Source of the DNA: JAQIBY01 sp034658655
GTDB lineage: Bacteria > Bacteroidota > Bacteroidia > Bacteroidales > ML635J-15
Direction of reading: 5' to 3'
Length of the DNA: 13,684 bases
Assembly: GCA_034658655.1 (NCBI GenBank)
Contig: JAYEFQ010000089.1
Span: forward strand, 1 to 13,684
The notes under the pieces are model-generated. The model was not told where the DNA came from. It made no database searches and saw only the letters and a list, made by a program, of their open reading frames with translations. Position 1 is the first letter of the stretch, and each line of letters opens with the position of its first letter. A program made the translations under genes and the position numbers. This document shows positions 7,043 to 13,684 of this stretch, one piece after another.

Positions 7043-7405
7043 ATGAATAAGGAAATGAAAAAAACGAGAAGCATAATCGGATTTATTCTGTTTGTTCTGT
7101 TGATATCAAGCAGCACACTGAATGCACAAAAAGTTTATAGCTGTCAATATAAGAGCGAAGCAGATATTAATGTATATGTTTCCGATTATCGAAGCAATGC
7201 AGATTTAGTTGTTTATAAATGCGATTATAAAAGTGATGCAAGAGGAAATGAAGGGAAATGGTATTTTGTGAAATATAAAAGTGAAGCAGATAAAAAAATA
7301 TATATATGTGATTATCGCAGTGAGGCAGATTTAATTATTTATTTCTCTGATTATCGCAGCAATGCAAAATGGAAAAATAAGAGCAAACAACATTTAATGT
7401 ATTAA
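7043..7405 (+). CDS. Secreted repeat protein of the DUF6150 / 7(1) septoil knot type, cysteine-bearing copy
   Basis: About 120 residues: a signal peptide (MKKTRSIIGFILFVLLISSSTLNAQ) and then six units of about 13 residues with the core V/I-Y-x-x-x-Y-K/R-S-x-A-D (DNA 7133-7372), unit 3 carrying a three-residue insertion (RGNEGK), ending KQHLMY. From memory this layout fits the DUF6150 family, whose members are predicted to fold as a 7(1) knot; no biochemical function is known to me. Units 1, 3 and 5 have Cys at the same position (YSCQ, YKCD, YICD); units 2, 4 and 6 have Ser, Val and Ser. The start could be ATG 7043 or 7055; the latter has AAGGA only three bases before it. The gene lies 19 bases before a paralogue and probably heads an operon. 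Confidence 0.8.
   Translation: MNKEMKKTRSIIGFILFVLLISSSTLNAQKVYSCQYKSEADINVYVSDYRSNADLVVYKCDYKSDARGNEGKWYFVKYKSEADKKIYICDYRSEADLIIYFSDYRSNAKWKNKSKQHLMY
7133..7372 (+). repeat. Six 13-codon repeats, arranged as two blocks of three
   Basis: Unit 1 matches unit 4 (KSEAD), unit 2 matches unit 5 (RSxAD then LV-VY or LI-II), and units 3 and 6 are the two that lose the AD end (SDARGN, SNAKWK). The pattern suggests that a three-unit block was doubled. Confidence 0.65.
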
Positions 7406-7424
7406 CTAAAATCAGAACCGTATT

Positions 7425-7769
7425 ATGAAACAATTATTTACAATTATCACCGCAGTGTTTTTATTAACAATGAGTGCTAACAGTTTTGCTCAATCAGTAT
7501 ATGCTGCTGATTCAAAATACGACGCAGATATTAAAGTATATGTAGCTGATAGCAAGTATGATGCTGATCTCGTTGTGTATAAAGTTTCCTCGAAATATGA
7601 TGCCGATGATAATAAAGGGCTTTGGTATTTTGCGGATTCAAAATATGATGCAGATAAGGTGATTTATTTTGCTGATAGTAAGTATGATGCTGATTTAGTT
7701 ATTTATTTTGCGGATTCAAAATATGATGCCGAATGGCGGAGTGCCAATAAGAAACATCTGATGTATTAA
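7425..7769 (+). CDS. Secreted repeat protein of the DUF6150 / 7(1) septoil knot type, cysteine-free copy
   Basis: A 114-residue paralogue of the preceding gene. The signal peptide MKQLFTIITAVFLLTMSANSFAQ is followed by six 13-residue units, nearly all carrying ADSKYDAD, again with a three-residue insertion in unit 3 (DDNKGL-WY) and the same ending KKHLMY. It has no cysteine. Its units are more alike than those of the neighbour, yet differ in synonymous codons (TCA AAA, AGC AAG, TCG AAA), so the protein sequence is under selection and the likeness is not simply recent copying. Aspartate is abundant (several per unit), so an acidic surface or cation binding is possible; that is inference. The start is the only in-frame ATG ahead of the signal peptide. 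It lies 36 bases before the next gene, probably in one transcript. Confidence 0.8.
   Translation: MKQLFTIITAVFLLTMSANSFAQSVYAADSKYDADIKVYVADSKYDADLVVYKVSSKYDADDNKGLWYFADSKYDADKVIYFADSKYDADLVIYFADSKYDAEWRSANKKHLMY
7497..7736 (+). repeat. Six 13-codon repeats with three-unit codon periodicity
   Basis: Units 1 and 4 use TCA AAA ... GCA GAT, units 2 and 5 use AGC/AGT AAG TAT GAT GCT GAT, and units 3 and 6 use TCG/TCA AAA TAT GAT GCC. The codons repeat with a period of three units, which points to an ancestral half-gene duplication. Confidence 0.7.
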
Positions 7770-7805
7770 TAGTGAAAATCAGGTTTTAGACGATATTGAG
7801 ATTAA

Positions 7806-9773
7806 ATGAAAGCACGGCGGATTGTTGTTTGGGGATTAATTTTAATTCTCATTATTGGGAGTGTTTTTACAGTGATTTACACTAAAAATTTGCTTGAATC
7901 TAAGATTCTAACAGCTTTAGATATTCAAGAATCAAATCAAGATGTAAGCTGGAGCAAAATTCGAACATTTAATGAAAATGGGAAGCGTGGAATTCAAGTC
8001 GCAGAACTAAGCGTTATTAATTCACAATCTGGTGATAGCCTTTTTTACGCTCAAAAAGTTATCCTTTTTACAGAAGATAAAATTTCAACATTCAATGATC
8101 TTGCCCAAATTGCCATTTTTGTCGATTCTCCAATTATTCACCTTCATGAAACGACTGAAAGCAATGTAGATACAGACATGTCGGAGGAACTTGGGAGTTT
8201 CTCTTTTCAGGATATGCCCTCATTATATATCTATAATTTGAGCATTGTCAATTACAATACCGATAGCTTACCAACGCGCATTGATGGAATTTATTTAAAG
8301 GCAGTTCAGAACGATAAGGCATGGCATATTAACTTGCGATATAAAACCAAAAATCAGAACTTTTTTACGTCTGCCCAGCTTCGTGGAAATACTTCCAAAT
8401 TCAAAATTGATAGTGCATTACTTGAAATTCAAGGCATTCGGGTTTGTCATTTTGAATATGAGCATAACCATTTTAAACGAGATAAAGATAATTACAAGTT
8501 GCATATTTTCAATCAACTGCTTGCTTCTGAAATGAATCAATTTGATCGGATGATAGGTAGCTCGTTTGTCGATTTTAATTATCATATTGCATCACATGAT
8601 GGAGCCAAAAGTATCTCAGGATATTGCGATGCGCACATCAACATTCCGGATAGTTTGATTTTAAATTTTACGCATAAAATAAACCAAAATCAAACCTCAA
8701 ATCATAGCCTTGCAGATTTAGATTTAATAAGCTCATCTGGTTCAATTGATTGGGAATATTTATTAAATTCTGAAAGTGAGCGTTTTAATTTTTCACAGCG
8801 ATTTATTAGCGATTTTCAAACAGAAATTCAAATAGGAGACAATCAATTAAGCTTTCAGTCTGATGGGAACTTTAAAAGTGAGGCGAATACGTATGGAGAA
8901 ATGCTTTCTGTTGGTGAGTTTAAAAATCAACTTAATGCTATCTATGATGATATTGATTACGAGATAATTATCGAAGGGAATGGGAATCAAACAGTGTTAA
9001 ACGTATTGTCAAGCCAGTTAAATCTTGATGCTAAATTGCATTTTAATGAGTTCAAAAAAAGTATGCATTTTGATTCTGGTTTAAATATAGATGGTGTCAT
9101 CCATTTTTCTGAACTACGTTTGCCTGAAAAGGGGCAGGTACCATCAAAAAATTCAATGATGCGGCTTGATGACGATAAATTTGTTTTGCCAGAGGTGTTT
9201 AAAAAATCAAACATTCGGCTTTCTGTTTTGATTGATACATTGCGACAGGATAGCACGATATTATCGGTGCAAAATGATTTTTTCTGTCAATATCAAAATG
9301 AAGCAATCCAACTAAAAGGGAGCATAAACTTTATGAATCAGTATTCCGGGAAATTACAAACAAATATTGATTTTTCTAATGGAAATTTGTCAGGAATATT
9401 GTTTTCGGATAGTGTTAAAATTCATAATACCAGTAACTTGCCATTAGTCGCTTCAAATATCGACTTTACTAAAGATACCGCAACCCTGTATGCATTTGAA
9501 ATTCCGTTTCAGTTAAAAGCCGATGAACTGATAGTTCCCAAAAGTGTATTACGCAGTGATGAATTTTTACTGATGCTTTCTGGTGAAATGACAATTGATG
9601 ATCAACATTTCGAACTTGGATTGAGTGCCCCATCTGGACAGTTTAAAGGCGCTGCTGCTTTGCTTATCAATGCGAAAACGACAGGAAAATCATCTGGGTT
9701 ACAAACTTTAATCCTAAAAGTGAATAGAAATCAGGGGAAATTGAACATAAAAACAGAAGTGCGGGAGAATTAA
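7806..9773 (+). CDS. Membrane-anchored large periplasmic protein, possibly AsmA-like
   Basis: A 655-residue protein that I cannot name with certainty. It has a basic start (MKARR), one membrane segment at about 6-26 (IVVWGLILILIIGSVFTVIY) and then more than 600 residues of alternating polar and hydrophobic sequence typical of long beta-sheet proteins, with few cysteines and no catalytic motif. The topology and the C-terminal stretch SDEFLLMLSGEMTIDDQHFELGL resemble the end of AsmA/TamB-type (repeating beta-groove) proteins, which are thought to help move lipids or assist outer-membrane assembly in the envelope. The likeness is by pattern only. The ATG lies 36 bases after the second repeat protein, and no promoter or terminator is visible between them, so co-transcription is likely. 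No clear terminator follows. Confidence 0.45.
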   Translation: MKARRIVVWGLILILIIGSVFTVIYTKNLLESKILTALDIQESNQDVSWSKIRTFNENGKRGIQVAELSVINSQSGDSLFYAQKVILFTEDKISTFNDLAQIAIFVDSPIIHLHETTESNVDTDMSEELGSFSFQDMPSLYIYNLSIVNYNTDSLPTRIDGIYLKAVQNDKAWHINLRYKTKNQNFFTSAQLRGNTSKFKIDSALLEIQGIRVCHFEYEHNHFKRDKDNYKLHIFNQLLASEMNQFDRMIGSSFVDFNYHIASHDGAKSISGYCDAHINIPDSLILNFTHKINQNQTSNHSLADLDLISSSGSIDWEYLLNSESERFNFSQRFISDFQTEIQIGDNQLSFQSDGNFKSEANTYGEMLSVGEFKNQLNAIYDDIDYEIIIEGNGNQTVLNVLSSQLNLDAKLHFNEFKKSMHFDSGLNIDGVIHFSELRLPEKGQVPSKNSMMRLDDDKFVLPEVFKKSNIRLSVLIDTLRQDSTILSVQNDFFCQYQNEAIQLKGSINFMNQYSGKLQTNIDFSNGNLSGILFSDSVKIHNTSNLPLVASNIDFTKDTATLYAFEIPFQLKADELIVPKSVLRSDEFLLMLSGEMTIDDQHFELGLSAPSGQFKGAAALLINAKTTGKSSGLQTLILKVNRNQGKLNIKTEVREN

Positions 9774-9905
9774 TTTGTAAATGATAAAGTTGCATTTGCT
9801 GGTTGCATCTGCGGAATCTTTTTTTATCTCAGGCAACGTAAAAACAAAACAATTTGTCTATATTTACAGATAACTTCAAGTCGCCATTTATAAATTAATA
9901 TTGCT

Positions 9906-12900
9906 ATGAAAAACCACATCTCAATTACTATCTTTAGCTTTCTGGTTGTGATATTTATACTTATAATTTCACATTTAGCAAATGCTCAATTAAATATTAA
10001 CATGAGTTCTGAGGAAAACACAATTTGTGACGGAATTGATTGTAGTTACGAAGGCCCCTCAATTTTAATTAATGAAATTCTTGCTAGCCCCTCTTACGGC
10101 GATGGGTCAATATACGGAACAACTGGCGGATATACCCGTGAAGGCGAATGGATTGAGTTATATAATCCTGATCAATGTGAATGGGTTGATATTTCCTGCT
10201 ATTTTCTTGGAAACTCAGCTCCTGATGGCTCTTGTCAACCAGGCGGTTTTATTTTACCAGAAGGTTCAATTGTCCCCCCACAAGGTTTTGCAATTGTTCG
10301 CGGAGTTAATGCACCGGCAGTTAACCCTGATTTGTTGGTGGTAAATGGTGGAAATACGATAGAAATTGTTTTAGACAACTCAAACATGGTTTGTTTAGGG
10401 ACAAGTTACAGACTTTGGTTTCCTAATGCCGGCGGATGGTTTGCTTTTTATGATAATAATGGTGTTCCTCAAGATGCAATTTCTTGGAATAGTAGTCAGT
10501 GTTCAGAAACTGCATCTTGCAATCCGGGACCAATTGGTGGATGTACCTATGACGGTGGAATTAGCAGTTACAATTCAATTCCATCAGACAGAAAAACCTA
10601 TGTCTCATCGAACGCGCCCGGCTCTGATATGTCATGGGGTAGAGTTCCTGACGGTGGCACATGGGCTTACAACACAAATTTATCACCAACTTACGGCACC
10701 TGTAATGACGACTGTGTTCCCGAGCCGGAAATTACCTGTGTTGGTACAGCGACTGTAAATGTATCAGGAGGAACACCCCCGTATAATTATCTATGGGATG
10801 ATGAAATGGTGCAAACTACTGAAACTGCTACCGGCTTATGCGAAGGTACGTATTGTGTTACGGTATCTGATGCAAATGATATGACTGCAACTGCATGTGT
10901 TGACGTATTAAATTATCAGTTGGATATTGATGCAACATCAAATACAAATCTTTGTTCAGGTGAAACCTTAATATTATCGGTAAATGGAGATGCTGAAAAT
11001 TCTTTTCAATGGGCAGGACCTGAGGATTTTGCAAGTAGTACACAGAATCCTGAAATTCCATTTTCCGAACCGATAGAAAGTGGAGATTACTCTGTAACTG
11101 TTACAAATGACAATGGCTGTACTGGTGAAGATACCGAAACGGTAATGATTTCACCAACACCTGATCCAGACGCAGGTGCAGATGATGATGTTTGCGGAAT
11201 GGAATACAGTCTTAATGGAATTGCATCATCTCTAACAAACGATATTGAATGGACTTTAATCAGTGGCCCGGGAGCTGCAAGTTTTACGGACAATTCAAAT
11301 CCTGAAACCATGGTTAGTGTTACTATTGATGGTACTTATATTTTTGAGATTATTGAAACATATACCGGAGAAACGGTTTGTACTGGAAGCGATCAAGTCA
11401 GTATCACTTTCAATGAAATTTTAGACCCAAGCATTACGCCAATCGATGATCTTTGTCTAGATGACAGTCAGGTAGAACTTATCATACAAGATATTGGTAC
11501 GCTTTCGAGTATCCCAAATATTAATGCGGAAATTGAAGATGGAATTATTTACCCTCAGGAGTTAGGCCCAGGTACATATACTATCGTAAATGAAGTGAGT
11601 GGACCCTGTGTAACCAGCCCACAAAGCGAAATCACATTTAGTGTTTTTGATGATATTGAAATTACGGATTTTAATGATCAGAATTGTGTCAATGCACAAT
11701 CTGAATATGAAGTAAGTTTTTCGGTTGTCGATGGTTCAGGGAATCCTACCTCTGAGTACTTAGTAAATGGAAATCCACAATCAAATGCTGACTTTCTTGA
11801 AACGCATCTAAGTGCAACACCATATGCATATACAATAACTGATTTAAATGGCTGTTCATCTTATATATTTGAAGGATTTCGCGATTGCGATTGTCCAAGC
11901 CCTGGTACAATGACAAGTTTAGAATTAATTAGTCTCTGCGGAAATGAATGTACAGGAGCTTTGGTTTTTCATAATGAAGACTCTATAATGATTGCTGATT
12001 CTCACTTTGAATTTTATATTCACAACGGAGACAATAATCCCATTGCATATGATAACACACCAGATTTTTGCCGTGCAGCTTTTGGTGGCGAATACAATCA
12101 AATCTATTATATCACTCCTATTTCCGGATATGACGAAGACCTTAACGGACATGTTATCTCTAGTGAAAGCTGTTACGGAATATCACAAGGAACTCCCGTA
12201 ATTTGGCGACAAACGCCAACTCCCAATGCCGGACAAGACCGTGATACTTGTAGTTTACGCATTCCACTAAATGGAAATGAGATTCCTGATGGAATGGTGG
12301 GATATTGGTCATCTGATTGTGACTTTTTTGCAGGTCAAGGATCGACAACTCATAGTCCAAATATGTATGCAAATGTTACAGAGTATGACACTTGTACTTT
12401 TACCTGGCATTTACAAAACGGAGCATGTATTGGAGAGGATGATGTAGAGATAACATTTAATCAAACCCCAATTCCATTTGCCGGAAATGATACCATTGTC
12501 TGTGGAAACGAAATTACCTTAACAGCGGAAAATAGTGTTTCTGGAAGTACGTTTCAATGGTCAGGTGATGCAAGTTTTAGTAGCCCGAATGCTGCAACAA
12601 CTGATGTAACTGTTGGAAATAGTGGAACTTATAACTTTACCTTGACAGAATATAATGAGAGCTGCTTTAGTCAAGATCAAATTCAAGTTAGTTTTATCCC
12701 CGGACCGCAACCTTATATCTCTAATAACAATGATTCAATTTGTGGACAATCTTATATGCTTTTGGTAGAAAATGTTTCAGGAGTTGGTTCTTGGTCTGCT
12801 TTTGTTGATGGTTCTCCAACATCAGCATTCTTTGATGATAATACCAGCTCATCCACAGAAGTTACTATTGATAATTGGGTTGGCACATTTCAAACTGTGG

Positions 12901-13684
12901 AGTTTGTTTGGACAGAAACCAATACATATCAAGGAGTTGAGTGTAGTGCGCAGGCATCCACCGAGATTACTTTTGCAAAACAAACGAATGCCTTTGTTGG
13001 CGGCCAAAATTATATCGAACATTGCGGATATGAAATTAATCTGAACGCTGATACAATAGGTTTTGCCCCAGATGATGAAGGGTATTGGATAATTAGTGAT
13101 GTCTTGGGATATTATACTCCCGACAATTATACTGCCAACACAAATTTTGTCATGACATCAATGGGGAGTTTTGGTGGAAATGCAGATATAGAATTTCCTG
13201 CTTTATGGGTGGTTACTAATGGTGTCTGTTCAGATGTGGACACAATGACTATTCATCTTTATAAAAAACCTGATGCATTTGCCGGAAATGATTTCTCCGT
13301 TTGTGGGTTATTGGCTGATTTGAATGCATTTTATGATTTACCAGCAGGTTCACCCGATTATGATGCCGATGGATATTGGACAAATTTATCTGATTTGAAT
13401 CCTGAATCAGTGAATTTTAACCCTCCAACTAGTAATGAAACATCTGTGAATGTTGGTGGTCCGGGAGAATATCATTTTTTGTGGAGAGAAAATAATTCCT
13501 TATTACCAAGTTGTCATGATAAAGATACAATTGTTGTTACATTTATTGAACAACCATTAATTGACGCAGGTGATGACTTTGATGTATGTGGAAACGTTAC
13601 AACACTCAGTGCAACAACTTCAGACTTTGATTTATCATGGCAACCAGTTAGTGGAGTTATTTTTGAAGATTACAACGAAGCAAC
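9906..13684 (+). CDS. Giant modular secreted protein (lamin-tail, SprB and Ig/PKD-like repeats), 3' end outside window
   Basis: An open frame of 1259 codons that runs off the right edge. A signal peptide (about 1-27, ending HLANA-Q) is followed by a lamin-tail domain (about 51-268; ILINEILASP, EWIELYNP, GFILPEGSIVPPQGFAIV), an SprB-type repeat (about 272-335; NVSGGTPPYNYLWDD, GLCEGTYCVTVSDAN) and an Ig-like domain (about 340-415; LCSGETLILSV, SGDYSVTVTNDNGC). A Cys-rich module at 663-772 ends SCYGISQGTPVIW. Repeats starting with an AGxDxxxC motif lie near residues 422, 774, 859, 1126 and 1220, with looser copies near 936 and 1030, spaced about 77-96 residues. Such proteins are usually type IX secretion cargo and end in a C-terminal sorting domain, which would lie beyond the window. 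The role is likely adhesion, gliding or surface display; the ligand is unknown. The start at 9906 gives a textbook signal peptide. Confidence 0.85.
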   Translation, partial: MKNHISITIFSFLVVIFILIISHLANAQLNINMSSEENTICDGIDCSYEGPSILINEILASPSYGDGSIYGTTGGYTREGEWIELYNPDQCEWVDISCYFLGNSAPDGSCQPGGFILPEGSIVPPQGFAIVRGVNAPAVNPDLLVVNGGNTIEIVLDNSNMVCLGTSYRLWFPNAGGWFAFYDNNGVPQDAISWNSSQCSETASCNPGPIGGCTYDGGISSYNSIPSDRKTYVSSNAPGSDMSWGRVPDGGTWAYNTNLSPTYGTCNDDCVPEPEITCVGTATVNVSGGTPPYNYLWDDEMVQTTETATGLCEGTYCVTVSDANDMTATACVDVLNYQLDIDATSNTNLCSGETLILSVNGDAENSFQWAGPEDFASSTQNPEIPFSEPIESGDYSVTVTNDNGCTGEDTETVMISPTPDPDAGADDDVCGMEYSLNGIASSLTNDIEWTLISGPGAASFTDNSNPETMVSVTIDGTYIFEIIETYTGETVCTGSDQVSITFNEILDPSITPIDDLCLDDSQVELIIQDIGTLSSIPNINAEIEDGIIYPQELGPGTYTIVNEVSGPCVTSPQSEITFSVFDDIEITDFNDQNCVNAQSEYEVSFSVVDGSGNPTSEYLVNGNPQSNADFLETHLSATPYAYTITDLNGCSSYIFEGFRDCDCPSPGTMTSLELISLCGNECTGALVFHNEDSIMIADSHFEFYIHNGDNNPIAYDNTPDFCRAAFGGEYNQIYYITPISGYDEDLNGHVISSESCYGISQGTPVIWRQTPTPNAGQDRDTCSLRIPLNGNEIPDGMVGYWSSDCDFFAGQGSTTHSPNMYANVTEYDTCTFTWHLQNGACIGEDDVEITFNQTPIPFAGNDTIVCGNEITLTAENSVSGSTFQWSGDASFSSPNAATTDVTVGNSGTYNFTLTEYNESCFSQDQIQVSFIPGPQPYISNNNDSICGQSYMLLVENVSGVGSWSAFVDGSPTSAFFDDNTSSSTEVTIDNWVGTFQTVEFVWTETNTYQGVECSAQASTEITFAKQTNAFVGGQNYIEHCGYEINLNADTIGFAPDDEGYWIISDVLGYYTPDNYTANTNFVMTSMGSFGGNADIEFPALWVVTNGVCSDVDTMTIHLYKKPDAFAGNDFSVCGLLADLNAFYDLPAGSPDYDADGYWTNLSDLNPESVNFNPPTSNETSVNVGGPGEYHFLWRENNSLLPSCHDKDTIVVTFIEQPLIDAGDDFDVCGNVTTLSATTSDFDLSWQPVSGVIFEDYNEA

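Noticed and set aside
7133..7736. The short direct repeats as a CRISPR array or DNA tandem repeat
   Set aside because: The repeats are in phase with codons, vary at synonymous positions and encode a conserved 13-residue unit, so they are protein repeats.
9781..9830. Possible terminator after the 655-residue gene: a run of T at about 9819-9825 preceded by two GTTGCAT copies
   Set aside because: The two copies are direct rather than inverted; the best stem is only four pairs (TGCA/TGCA), too weak for a terminator call.
9859..9866. TATATTTA as a promoter box for the giant gene
   Set aside because: No TTG or TTTG element lies 17-23 bases upstream and the last base deviates from TAnnTTTG; noted only as a resemblance to the box at 7002-7009.
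10072..13044. Several open frames of 67-110 codons on both strands inside the giant gene
   Set aside because: They are shadows of the continuous frame from 9906, which has a signal peptide and recognisable domains.

Overview
The window looks like chromosomal DNA from a member of the Bacteroidota. It is AT-rich. Several promoters fit the sigma-A pattern of that phylum (a TTTG or TTG element about 19-21 bases upstream of TAnnTTTG), most starts lack a strong Shine-Dalgarno, the tmRNA tag is of the GxNNYALAA type, and the last gene encodes a very large secreted protein built from lamin-tail, SprB and Ig/PKD-like modules as found in type IX secretion cargo. The phylum is inferred from these features; I cannot name a genus.

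Bases 1-1310 (minus strand): the first 49 codons of a probable HigB-type toxin gene, with a palindrome over its promoter. Upstream of it on the same strand is a secreted protein with two tandem thioredoxin-like domains; only the first keeps its CxxC active site. Bases 1464-3144: pepD (Xaa-His dipeptidase) on the plus strand, its terminator, and a GC-rich imperfect palindrome of about 157 bp in the convergent gap before menG. Bases 3145-6083 (minus strand): purL and then menG, overlapping by one base and read from one clear promoter, which links de novo purine synthesis to the last step of menaquinone synthesis. Bases 6269-6770 (minus strand): a complete tmRNA gene (ssrA) with promoter, tag frame GDNNYALAA and strong terminator.

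Bases 7043-9773 (plus strand): a compact likely operon of two small secreted paralogues, each made of six 13-residue repeats and resembling the DUF6150 / 7(1) septoil knot family, followed by a membrane-anchored protein of 655 residues that may be AsmA-like. Bases 9906-13684 (plus strand): the first 1259 codons of a giant modular surface or secreted protein that runs off the window.

The housekeeping genes (purL, menG, pepD, ssrA) are ordinary. The points most worth a second look are the paired repeat proteins, whose codon choice shows that each is a doubled block of three repeats; the palindromic element after pepD; and the double thioredoxin with a lost second active site. I see no complete new defence or mobile system.
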